Source: Methylomarinum sp.
GTDB lineage: Bacteria; Pseudomonadota; Gammaproteobacteria; Methylococcales; Methylomonadaceae
Reading direction: 5' to 3'
NCBI GenBank assembly: GCA_013139755.1
Contig: WTAG01000146.1
Location: 1 to 10,504, forward strand
DNA length: 10,504 nt
Part shown: piece by piece, positions 1 to 6,548 of the stretch
How the letters are laid out: every line of letters starts with the position of its first letter
How positions within the stretch are numbered: position 1 is the stretch's first letter
Notes under the pieces: generated by a model
What the model was told of the DNA's origin: nothing
The model's input: only the letters and a program-made list of their open reading frames with translations
The model's database searches: none
Made by a program: the position numbers and the translations under genes

Positions 1-327
1 ACCATTCAGTTGAACTCCCTCACTATAATCAGCATCACCTGAAACGGTATCGGTAATGCTGATCGCTTGGAGACCTTTGTACAGCTGGATATTAATTAAT
101 AACCCAGGCACAGGATCTGACATATCTTTTATTTGCGTAAATAAACCTTCTGGTACGCCATTTCCATCATCAAAACAGGTAACAGCCGCAAGCGCTGTTG
201 CACTCGCGCTAGTACCATCAGCCCCTAAAGTAGCGCCTGCACTGTGTCCAAAGCTGTTAAGACTAAACGCACTACTTGCTAATAAAAGTACTGTTTTGAA
301 TATTGGGCGACAAGGAATTAAATTCAT
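1..327 (-). CDS. Exported protein of unknown function, N-terminal part (runs off window)
   Basis: This is the first 109 codons of a minus-strand gene whose 3' end lies beyond the left edge. I chose the ATG at 327 because AGGAG sits six bases upstream; an in-frame ATG at 333 directly abuts that ribosome site and is less likely. The N-terminus is a signal peptide: a short stretch ending in CRPIFK, then a hydrophobic core (TVLLLASSAFSL). Cleavage could fall after SFG, leaving a His at the mature N-terminus, or after AGA. The mature part starts with an Ala/Gly/Thr/Ser-rich stretch, then VTCFDDGNGVPEG and a beta-rich segment. I do not recognise the family. It lies downstream of, and in the same direction as, the DUF1775-like exported gene, with about 185 bases between them. 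A periplasmic or surface role is inferred only from the signal peptide. Confidence 0.7.
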   Translation of the reverse strand, partial: MNLIPCRPIFKTVLLLASSAFSLNSFGHSAGATLGADGTSASATALAAVTCFDDGNGVPEGLFTQIKDMSDPVPGLLINIQLYKGLQAISITDTVSGDADYSEGVQLNG

Positions 328-468
328 AGTCATCTCCTATGATGTTTATGTTGCCACATACTTAGGTATTATGGCGAGAATTGTAGTGGATATATAGAGT
401 GGACTTCAGCCTGTTTGTATCAAAAGCGAAGTTTGCACAAATAAATTAAAACCCACTCTACTAACTGA

Positions 469-502
469 TATTCAATAACACTAAAAACTGATTTATTGAA
501 TA
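469..502 (-). terminator. Possible stem-loop terminator after the DUF1775-like gene
   Basis: A perfect 10-base inverted repeat (TATTCAATAA / TTATTGAATA, arms 469-478 and 493-502) encloses a 14-base loop, 11 bases past the stop codon of the 513-1274 gene. The stem is entirely A/T except for one G/C pair, and no clean T-run follows on the minus strand. It may therefore be a weak terminator, an mRNA-stabilising hairpin or an operator for the next gene. Confidence 0.35.
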
Positions 503-512
503 AAGGTCATGA

Positions 513-1274
513 CTAAGGCAATGGCCAAGCTTGAGCACCATTAATTTCAATTGTCATATCACGATCAAGTTGAGCCGCTGACGGTGTTACCACAACATCT
601 ACACCCGCACCACAAGACTCAGGTAAAGGGCTGGTACGATTAATCACTAATGATGCAGGAGAATTATAACCATTAAGGTCTTCTGTTCCATCAAAAACTG
701 AACCGACCGCTGGTGTCCACAACATCAATGCGGAATCATTAAAATCACTAACAGTCGTTAGCTCACATATATCAGCAATAGCAACAATCGCTTTTACGCT
801 TTTCGCACAAGAAGTTTCGGTAATAACAAAGCTATTAGTCCGGAAAGGTACGGCACCAATCAGGCTCATTTTTCGACCACTTCCGGCTGTCCAGTAACCC
901 ACTGTGTTACCTAGAGGACCTTTAATTTCTTCTTCAAATAACTCAAAAAGATCTTTATTTTGTACTTTACGTACAGGGCTTCCCCAGTTATCTATAAACG
1001 CGCTAAGTGGCTGATCGCTTACTTCTCCATCAACAGTAATGCTGGAATCAGCGCCATCAGGAAATACTAAGATCGTTGCTACAGTAGTAATGTCAACATT
1101 GCCAGTATCTGGATTACGACAACCATGAGAAATAATTTCATTATTATAAACTCGAGTACCTTCATCAATCGTCGGTGTTTGTAATCGCGTATGCGCACTT
1201 GCCATTTGGCTAGCGACAAGCACCCCACCCGTAATCGCGGATAGCACTAATTTCTTGGCTATATTTTTTTTCAT
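513..1274 (-). CDS. Exported DUF1775/YcnI-like protein, probable copper binding
   Basis: The 253-residue product has a signal peptide (positively charged MKKNIAKK, hydrophobic core to about residue 24) ending in the signal peptidase I site ASA, with H28 next. The mature protein would thus start with His, as in YcnI, CopC and other copper proteins that bind the metal through the N-terminal amine and imidazole. The segment 28-80 fits the DUF1775 pattern: His, then TP, a Gly, HGC at 50-52, a TT-V stretch and FPDG at 71-74. H28 and H50 are the only histidines. C52, C156, C170 and C221 could form two disulfides. W129 lies in a YWTAGSG stretch that may match the Trp region of YcnI. The start is supported by AGGGGAA upstream. 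Family assignment comes from motif resemblance only and the second half is unassigned; copper binding is inferred. Confidence 0.6.
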   Translation of the reverse strand: MKKNIAKKLVLSAITGGVLVASQMASAHTRLQTPTIDEGTRVYNNEIISHGCRNPDTGNVDITTVATILVFPDGADSSITVDGEVSDQPLSAFIDNWGSPVRKVQNKDLFELFEEEIKGPLGNTVGYWTAGSGRKMSLIGAVPFRTNSFVITETSCAKSVKAIVAIADICELTTVSDFNDSALMLWTPAVGSVFDGTEDLNGYNSPASLVINRTSPLPESCGAGVDVVVTPSAAQLDRDMTIEINGAQAWPLP

Positions 1275-1332
1275 TCTTTAATTCCCCTATAGATTTATGA
1301 GAGCTTTACAAAAACTCTCTATTTAAATGATT

Positions 1333-1349
1333 AGCATATATTGCGCCAA
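1333..1349 (-). promoter_or_regulatory. Candidate sigma-54 (-24/-12) promoter
   Basis: Read on the minus strand, TTGGCGCAATATATGCT matches the RpoN consensus YTGGCACGRNNNTTGCW at 14 of 17 positions, counting the three N. The invariant GG and GC are separated by exactly ten bases. A start point would fall near 1322, giving an untranslated leader of about 48 bases before the ATG at 1274. RpoN promoters need an upstream activator; the AT-rich segment at 1390-1440 could hold a DNA-bending or activator site. Confidence 0.45.
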
Positions 1350-1400
1350 CTACAACCAAAAATTTACTTGGTAAATATGTGGTATTTTCACTTAAAACTC

Positions 1401-1431
1401 AATAATAATGATTATCAACAATATTATTATT
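1401..1431. promoter_or_regulatory. AT-rich dyad with Fur-box resemblance
   Basis: A perfect 9-base inverted repeat (AATAATAAT at 1401-1409, ATTATTATT at 1423-1431) flanks 13 bases. Bases 1404-1422 match the 19-base Fur consensus GATAATGATAATCATTATC at about 13 positions. It sits about 130 bases upstream of the DUF1775-like gene and upstream of the sigma-54 candidate. In such AT-rich sequence chance resemblance is likely, so a Fur or other regulator site is only possible. Confidence 0.25.
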
Positions 1432-1778
1432 TTCTTAAACTTTAATTCCCAAGCTATATCAATGACGCCGAAAAAGAATAAAACAGGTCATATGGCTCAT
1501 TTTTTTTAAACAAAATGTATTTAGTTGGCATATAACCCACAAAAATCATTTATATAACATAGTTTAATTGAACCAATGGAATATTAAACCAGACCCAAAT
1601 AGAAATGATTATTTATGCAAAAATATAAATAACAAAATATTATCTGTTGGAGAGATCTTGGTTTTTGTGAGCACTCCTAAGTCTCAAGGTTCTTCGTAGA
1701 ATTTATTAGTCGTATGAAATGAAAAATCCTTACAAAAATATTTAACGAATATTTATTTCGCTCTAAATTCTAAAAATA

Positions 1779-2163
1779 TCATCGGCATGCCCGCCAACAA
1801 TCTTTTTTGGCATCAACAACCATTGCTTTCAGTTCACTTACTTTAAGTTTTAAAGTCTGCACCCTCTCCACTCTATCCTTCGGTAGCTCAAGCGTTAAAG
1901 CTGCTTGTTGCGAAGTACTTTGTTGTATTTCTTCTAATAGAGTTGGTTAAGTAATAGCCTGCAAAAAGTGCTGTGCAATTACACTCACGTCCATTAGAAC
2001 CTCAAAAACGACCACTTCTTTTTGTACGCCAGATGCATTTTGTACTGGTTCAGCCATTTTTTTAAACCGTTGCGCATCCATGGTCGAGAACGATAGCAAT
2101 AAAACAAAAAAAGCCATCAGCAAATGTCGCCATCCACATTGGAGGACACTTTTTTTCTGCCAT
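1779..2163 (-). pseudogene. Relic of a flagellar stator gene (PomB/MotB type)
   Basis: From the ATG at 2163 the minus strand encodes MAEKKCPPMWMATFAD, matching the start and first part of the membrane helix of PomB/MotB-type stator proteins. At about 2117 the frame changes and continues with MAFFVLLLSFSTMD, then a QRFKKMAEP stretch, GVQKE, VSVIAQHF and PTLLEEIQQST. This is the order seen in PomB-like proteins (TFAD, FFVLLLSFSEMD, FKQIAG, FGVQ, TSVIAQEF, PTPIE). The residues normally between TFAD and the FFVLLLSF segment are missing, so a small deletion, possibly at repeated GATG words, caused the frameshift. A TAA at 1947-1949 interrupts the second frame, which ends with TGA at 1779. The C-terminal OmpA-like peptidoglycan-binding domain is absent, and no motA/pomA trace was recognised upstream. 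The stator Asp (TFAD, residue 16) remains, but the gene is dead. Family assignment is from remembered motifs. Confidence 0.8.
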
Positions 2164-2210
2164 ATAGAGGCTCGCTTTTGTTTGAGTAGAGGTGCGCGGG
2201 ATAGATCGAT

Positions 2211-2224
2211 TAGTCGGTCGACTA
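2211..2224. repeat. Short near-perfect palindrome
   Basis: TAGTCG and CGACTA are separated by two bases, making a 14-base palindrome about 50 bases upstream of the stator-gene relic start. It may be a former operator or a chance palindrome. Confidence 0.25.
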
Positions 2225-2246
2225 TTCAGGAGCTTACAAAATAATT

Positions 2247-2280
2247 AGAAATGGAATAACGAGTAGCGTTACTCCATTCT
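2247..2280 (-). terminator. Rho-independent-like terminator after the DoxX gene
   Basis: A strong hairpin starts 5 bases past the DoxX-gene stop codon. Arms 2247-2261 and 2267-2280 pair over 14 bases with one A bulge and one A-C mismatch around a 5-base loop (AGTAG). On the minus strand it is followed by a T-rich tail (AATTATTTTG). It probably ends the SRPBCC-DoxX transcript. Confidence 0.6.
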
Positions 2281-2284
2281 GTTA

Positions 2285-2689
2285 TTATTTATTTAACGAC
2301 AATAAACGATCTTCATCACGTAATAAATAAATCATTAAACACCCAACTAACATAGGCCATGCGGCAAAAAACAATAAATTAGGCCCTTCAAAAGGAGAGA
2401 GGTATTGTTGGTATGAAGAGACTGTCGATACTGTATGAAAAATCAACACAGCAGCCGTACAAAAACGCTTATAAAAGCCTATCAAAAAACCGACTAATAT
2501 CACAAGCTCTAGTAAAGCGATGATAGCCATAAGTGAACTTTCCAGCCCAGCGATAAAATAGAATTTCTCGAATACTTTGGCAGAATGACTAGGATTAATA
2601 TATTTATCCAGAGTCCACATCAACATGACCGTGAAAACACTCAGTCGCATTAACAACAACGATACTCTTAAATTTGAAAGACGATTCAT
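2285..2689 (-). CDS. DoxX-like small membrane protein
   Basis: The 134-residue product has four likely membrane helices at about residues 9-26, 50-72, 75-93 and 104-123, the layout of the DoxX/DoxD-like superfamily. The first helix is followed by a YINPSHSAKVFEKF loop and the second carries ELVILVGFLIG with a buried Glu, a common DoxX pattern. It ends in a charged tail (RDEDRLLSLNK). The start codon lies three bases after the stop of the SRPBCC gene and has only a weak ribosome site (AGGC), so it is probably translated by coupling. DoxX relatives have been linked to quinone or thiol redox chemistry and stress resistance in some bacteria; the exact role here is unknown. A hairpin terminator follows. 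Confidence 0.75.
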   Translation of the reverse strand: MNRLSNLRVSLLLMRLSVFTVMLMWTLDKYINPSHSAKVFEKFYFIAGLESSLMAIIALLELVILVGFLIGFYKRFCTAAVLIFHTVSTVSSYQQYLSPFEGPNLLFFAAWPMLVGCLMIYLLRDEDRLLSLNK

Positions 2690-2692
2690 TTG

Positions 2693-3115
2693 CTATGCCT
2701 GTTCTGCTAAGGCATTTAACAAAGCCACATAAATTTGATGACAAAATTCGCGTGCACCTTCAGACGTTGACTCCCATGTTGAACCCCACTCAACAAAAGT
2801 ATCACCGCTTAAAGTAACGGGTTTTAACTGAATTTGACCAATATAGTTTTTCACTTCATCGTCTGACACAGGCGATGGCCCGTTATCAATCGAATATCGT
2901 ACTCGGTATTCGTCATTATTACATTCCAGCAAGGTTTCATGAAAAACACCATTAAGCACACGTTTTGCACCGACTTCTGTTGCACTAAACTCACCTACAG
3001 CATCACATTGGGTAATAACTTGGCTTGCCCATGACATATCATGGAAATTCTTAAGGGTCTCCCATACTTTTTCTATCGGGGCATGAACAATGATCGACTG
3101 GTAACACTGTGGCAT
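2693..3115 (-). CDS. SRPBCC (polyketide cyclase/START-like) family protein
   Basis: The 140-residue cytosolic product opens with IIVHAPIEKVWETLKNFHDMSWA, the standard first strand and helix of SRPBCC (Polyketide_cyc2) domains. It continues with alternating strands (GAKRVLNG, YRVRYSIDNGPSPV, TFVEWGSTWES) and a long C-terminal helix from about residue 120. These folds bind hydrophobic ligands in a central cavity; the ligand here cannot be told. I chose the ATG at 3115 because AGGAGA lies six bases upstream; an upstream in-frame start at 3142 would add nine residues without a good ribosome site. It is the first gene of a two-gene unit with the DoxX gene and is divergent from the antiporter gene. 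Confidence 0.8.
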   Translation of the reverse strand: MPQCYQSIIVHAPIEKVWETLKNFHDMSWASQVITQCDAVGEFSATEVGAKRVLNGVFHETLLECNNDEYRVRYSIDNGPSPVSDDEVKNYIGQIQLKPVTLSGDTFVEWGSTWESTSEGAREFCHQIYVALLNALAEQA

Positions 3116-3172
3116 GGTTATCTCCTGAAATAAATAAAACAAACGGTGAATGAAATATCAATATGAAAACAA

Positions 3173-3201
3173 AGCATAGCTTTTATTGAATGATTGTTCA
3201 A
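3173..3201 (-). promoter_or_regulatory. Candidate sigma-70 promoter of the SRPBCC-DoxX unit
   Basis: On the minus strand TTGAAC (3201-3196) and TATGCT (3178-3173) are spaced by exactly 17 bases. Each matches four of six consensus positions. A start near 3166 would give a leader of about 50 bases. The -35 box lies inside the dyad at 3186-3212, so a bound repressor would block it. Confidence 0.4.
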
Positions 3202-3212
3202 TAACAATTCAA
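3186..3212. promoter_or_regulatory. Dyad, possible TetR-family operator
   Basis: Between the divergent SRPBCC and antiporter genes, ATTGTT (3193-3198) and AACAAT (3203-3208) form an inverted repeat around CAAT. The symmetry extends outward to TTGAA and TTCAA with a three-base insertion on the left. Size and position suit a TetR-family operator, and a TetR gene follows the antiporter. This is an inference from symmetry and context only. Confidence 0.4.
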
Positions 3213-3284
3213 CTTGATAGGATTAGCCCTTAGCCACGACTCATTTCTTTTATCGCCTTACAAATGCATTAACAAACTCACACC

Positions 3285-4565
3285 ATGGATCATTTAACTC
3301 TTATTATTATCGCCCTGATCTTTATGGGTTTTGGTTTATTATCAGGAAAAATTGAAGGTTCACTATTAACACCACCCCTTCTATTTTCAGGGCTAGGCTT
3401 ACTATTCAGTCAAAATAATTTAGCTTTAGTCGATCTACATATCGACCAAGAGGCCATTTATATTATTACCGAAATGACGCTAATATTAGTGCTATTCAGT
3501 GATGCCGCTCGGATTAATTTACGCGGTTTAAAAGGTAACCATAATATTCCTGTCAGACTTTTATTAATCGGCATGCCTTTAACGATTGCATTAGGTAGCA
3601 TCCTTGCCTTATGTCTACCTTTAGATTTAAGTCTATGGGAAGCTGCGCTCCTTGCCGCGATTCTTGCACCAACAGATGCCGCATTAGGACTAATAGTCGT
3701 CACCTCAGAACATGTTCCCGTGCGTATCCGCCAAGCGATTAATGTTGAAAGCGGTTTAAATGATGGTATTGCCTTACCCGTAGTGTTGATTTTTGCCAGC
3801 CTTGCCTCTTCAAGCCACCTTCAAGAACAGCATGAGTGGGTGCAGTTTGTAGTTTACCAATTAGGCTTTGGTCCTTTAGTGGGTATTTTTGTCGGCTATC
3901 TGGGGGCTAAAGTGATTAATATAGCCACACAAAAAGACTGGATGACAGAAAGCTCCGAAGGGCTCGTTGCGCTAGCTATTGCAGCATTAGCCTATACGCT
4001 AGCAGAAAGTTTACATGGCAATGGCTTTATAGCGGTGTTTGTTGCAGGTCTGATATTTGGCAATACATTAACGCATGTCTGCCGATTTCTGTTTGAGTTT
4101 GCCGAAACAGAAGGTCAACTACTTACCTTAGTCACCTTCTTTATTTTTGGCTCGGTATTATTGCCCGACGTTTTGCCACTAATTGATAGCTGGATGCTGT
4201 TATACGCCTTATTAAGTTTAACGATTATCCGAATAATACCTGTTACCTTATCTTTAGTCGGTGCAAAAATGAATGTATTAAGCATCCTGTTCCTTGGTTG
4301 GTTTGGACCCAGAGGGTTAGCGTCTATTTTATTTTTATTGCTAATTTTAGAACAAGGGCAGATTGCAAACGCTGATATTATTGCCACAATTACCTTATTG
4401 ACAATCAGCTTAAGCATTATTGCTCACGGCATTAGTGCCGCTCCTCTTGCGCATTTTTATGGTAAAAAAGTCGCCGCAATGGGAAAATGTGAAGAAATAG
4501 TTCCGGCGCAAGAAATCCCGGCCAGAACGGGCAATTTTTTTAAAAAGTTCACGCAAAAACACTAA
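3285..4565 (+). CDS. Cation/proton antiporter, CPA1 (NhaP) family
   Basis: The 426-residue inner-membrane protein exchanges protons for Na+ (or K+) and so helps control pH and sodium. It is almost entirely hydrophobic helices. It carries the CPA1 signatures: APTDAALGLIVV (PTD at 129-131) in one crossing helix and NVESGLNDGIALP (ND at 159-160, with the ion-binding Asp160) in the next. GWFGPRGLASILF at about 339-350 is the conserved helix with the functional Arg. The C-terminal cytosolic tail after about residue 390 is short, unlike forms with TrkA or CBS domains. No Shine-Dalgarno sequence is seen before the ATG at 3285, and the nearest upstream ATG is followed at once by a stop. The TetR gene follows after 16 bases and is probably co-transcribed. 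Na+ versus K+ preference cannot be decided. Confidence 0.88.
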   Translation: MDHLTLIIIALIFMGFGLLSGKIEGSLLTPPLLFSGLGLLFSQNNLALVDLHIDQEAIYIITEMTLILVLFSDAARINLRGLKGNHNIPVRLLLIGMPLTIALGSILALCLPLDLSLWEAALLAAILAPTDAALGLIVVTSEHVPVRIRQAINVESGLNDGIALPVVLIFASLASSSHLQEQHEWVQFVVYQLGFGPLVGIFVGYLGAKVINIATQKDWMTESSEGLVALAIAALAYTLAESLHGNGFIAVFVAGLIFGNTLTHVCRFLFEFAETEGQLLTLVTFFIFGSVLLPDVLPLIDSWMLLYALLSLTIIRIIPVTLSLVGAKMNVLSILFLGWFGPRGLASILFLLLILEQGQIANADIIATITLLTISLSIIAHGISAAPLAHFYGKKVAAMGKCEEIVPAQEIPARTGNFFKKFTQKH

Positions 4566-4581
4566 CTCTATTATTCAATTT

Positions 4582-5169
4582 ATGGCCAGACCCACTGCAT
4601 TTGATCGTACTTACGTATTACAGCAAGCTATCCAATTATTCTGGTTGCAAGGTTATAGCAATACTTCAATCAAAAACCTAGTCGTTGCAACTGGCCTGCA
4701 ACCAGGCAGTATTTACGCGGCTTTTGGCGATAAACGCGGGTTATTTTTAGCGGCGCTAGATGCTTATTTTGAGGCCATGCAGCTCGACCTATTTGCAGCA
4801 TTGCATAATAACAAGCCACCGCTCGAACGACTTAGCGACTTTTTCAATCAACTGGTTCAAGAATCGCACTGTGACCCTGAACGTAAAGGTTGCTTACTGA
4901 TTAATACCTTGTCTGAAATCCCCGTGCATGATGTAGAAATCAATATGCGGTTACAGACGATGTTCAATCAAGTAGAACAAGAGTTAAAACAACTATTAAT
5001 CGAAGCAAAGAACTCAAACCAATTAAGTGCAAACCAAGATCCAGAAACACTTGCAAAATTCTTAGTCTCAGGAATTTTCGGACTACGACTGTTCAATAAA
5101 ACTCAGCCAGATTTAAAAAGCCTTAAAGCGATTGTTAAGCACCTTTTAATGGCCATTCAATGGCACTAA
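4582..5169 (+). CDS. TetR/AcrR family repressor, NemR-like
   Basis: The 195-residue product has an N-terminal TetR DNA-binding domain: AIQLFWLQGYSNTSIKNLVVATGLQPGSIYAAFGDKRGLF (about 16-55), with the recognition helix near LQPGSIYAAF. The C-terminal ligand-binding part includes RKGCLLINTLSEI. Its Cys104 sits where E. coli NemR has its reactive Cys106 (GCLTVKLSAEV), so electrophile or oxidant sensing is possible but unproven. It lies 16 bases after the antiporter gene, with no clear ribosome site of its own, and converges on the DUF900 gene with an 11-base gap. It probably represses its own unit and the divergent SRPBCC-DoxX unit through the dyad at 3186-3212. Family is certain; the NemR subgroup is inferred. 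Confidence 0.85.
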   Translation: MARPTAFDRTYVLQQAIQLFWLQGYSNTSIKNLVVATGLQPGSIYAAFGDKRGLFLAALDAYFEAMQLDLFAALHNNKPPLERLSDFFNQLVQESHCDPERKGCLLINTLSEIPVHDVEINMRLQTMFNQVEQELKQLLIEAKNSNQLSANQDPETLAKFLVSGIFGLRLFNKTQPDLKSLKAIVKHLLMAIQWH

Positions 5170-5180
5170 AATCTACGCAC

Positions 5181-6455
5181 TTACTTCGACTGTATAAGAT
5201 AATCCTCAGGTATCTTCCAGAAATTTCCGCGCTTATGTTGCAAAGGGCGGTCTTTGTCTCCTGGTTTAGCTTTAGTTATCAAAGTGCGAATAAGATCAGA
5301 ACTTGCCGCAGAGCTGTTACGAAAATAAGCATGACCAAAGCCTTTTACCTCTCCTACATCAATAAAATTAACATTGCTTACTTCTCGGAATATTTCCTCA
5401 GCGCGTTGACCAAGGTCCTGAGGTTTCATACGCCCAAACCGAACACCACTCATTAATGTTTCAGAAATTTCTAAAGCTTGATCTCCTTGTGCGGTATAAA
5501 TGGTGATTTGACCCACAGCAGGCCCAACTTTTTCAGCCATTAGGCGTTGTCGAACAATATCAAGGTCTAAATCAGGCGCAGCAAGCACCAAATTATCAAT
5601 GCGGATTTGTTGACGAGGATTATTACCCGACGCCCAACTTGCTATGACCAGTTCACGTAATGCAGAAGTCATAACATCCGTGCCACGACTATGAGCGATA
5701 ATATTAATACCTTCCACCTCAGAACAAGAAGCTAATAGTCGTAGAAATTGTTTTAAATGAAAAATAGTAAACTCGCCGGACTCTCTGTCCGTAAAATATC
5801 CGAACAGGCCACCTTTGGCAGCAGGCCAAGTATAAAGAATCGGCACACCTTGTCTTCCCGTAAAATGCCAAATTTCTGCCAATGAGGCCGCAGCAAAATC
5901 GAAGGTATTATTAAATCCGTGAATAAATACTAAAACAGTTTTGTCATCGCTAAACATTAAACGTCGATTGAGCTCTTTTTTGAACTCTGCTACCGCCTGA
6001 TTGTGTGCTGCATCTATCTTCGTATCATTAATCAACAGACCATCAACTACGAAGAATGGGTAAGGTGTTTCTGGAAATCGACCCTGCTCAGTTTTGGAGT
6101 TGACGACTAAAGACAAAGTATCATCTCGTGACTCCACGCTACTTTCCTTGACTAATTGATCCCACGGAAGATCCTCACCAATCTCGATCATTGCCGAGCC
6201 AAATGCCATCGACGCAGACCGTTTCGAGCCATAGTTTAATTCATTCTGGCCATTGATTTCTGGTTGACGATCAGTCAAATAAAGTAGATCTACTTTATTT
6301 GTTTTTAAAAGCGGCGGAACGCTACTTTCAGGGTAAGTATTTTCATGCAGGTAAATATTAGGCGTTGGCATCAGTTCGTGACGAGCAGAACATCCGATAA
6401 GCAGTACCGTGCTCATCACCAAGCAAGGTAATATACGAACTAACTTTATTGTCAT
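5181..6455 (-). CDS. Alpha/beta-hydrolase lipoprotein (DUF900 family)
   Basis: The 424-residue product is a predicted lipoprotein: from the ATG at 6455 it reads MTIKLVRILP, a hydrophobic core and lipobox LLIGC, with Cys22 lipidated. A GTG at 6479 would add eight residues and make the signal peptide unusually long, so I prefer the ATG; neither start has a good ribosome site. The body is a DUF900 alpha/beta hydrolase. It has VLVFIHGFNNTF (His179 region, oxyanion side) and YTWPAAG-like YTWPAAK. The nucleophile elbow is AHSRG (Ser256), with Asp295 in LAAPDLD and His375 in GFGHAYFRNS as the likely triad. The family usually shows HSMGN at the elbow, so HSRGT is a variation. Substrate is unknown; esterase or lipase activity on the periplasmic or outer-membrane side is inferred. 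It lies 93 bases after the redoxin gene and may be read from the same transcript. Confidence 0.82.
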   Translation of the reverse strand: MTIKLVRILPCLVMSTVLLIGCSARHELMPTPNIYLHENTYPESSVPPLLKTNKVDLLYLTDRQPEINGQNELNYGSKRSASMAFGSAMIEIGEDLPWDQLVKESSVESRDDTLSLVVNSKTEQGRFPETPYPFFVVDGLLINDTKIDAAHNQAVAEFKKELNRRLMFSDDKTVLVFIHGFNNTFDFAAASLAEIWHFTGRQGVPILYTWPAAKGGLFGYFTDRESGEFTIFHLKQFLRLLASCSEVEGINIIAHSRGTDVMTSALRELVIASWASGNNPRQQIRIDNLVLAAPDLDLDIVRQRLMAEKVGPAVGQITIYTAQGDQALEISETLMSGVRFGRMKPQDLGQRAEEIFREVSNVNFIDVGEVKGFGHAYFRNSSAASSDLIRTLITKAKPGDKDRPLQHKRGNFWKIPEDYLIQSK

Positions 6456-6548
6456 TATTTTAAATACCCAATTGAGCACGAAATGGATATTTAGTTTAGC
6501 GTATTTAAGTCGATGACATTGAAATACTCAAATAGTGTATATCCTTAT

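Larger units (their letters stand above)
1275..1778. other. Long AT-rich intergenic region
   Basis: About 500 bases without a supportable gene. It holds the leader and candidate promoter of the DUF1775-like gene (1275-1349) and the AT-rich dyad at 1401-1431. A small all-A/T hairpin (AAATATT / AATATTT, 1736-1754) lies just beyond the end of the stator-gene relic. No other structured element, tRNA or conserved coding trace was seen in 1440-1730. Confidence 0.6.

Noticed and set aside
56..397. Plus-strand open frame of 113 codons at the left end
   Set aside because: It lies antisense to the signal-peptide gene at 1-327, which has a proper ribosome site and a typical export signal.
5160..5456. 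Plus-strand frame overlapping the end of the DUF900 gene
   Set aside because: It is antisense to conserved DUF900 sequence including the GHAYFRNS catalytic motif, and is low-complexity in character.
6501..6527. GTATTT / AAATAC inverted repeat between the redoxin and DUF900 genes
   Set aside because: Six-base AT-rich arms with a 15-base loop are expected by chance here, and no T-run follows.
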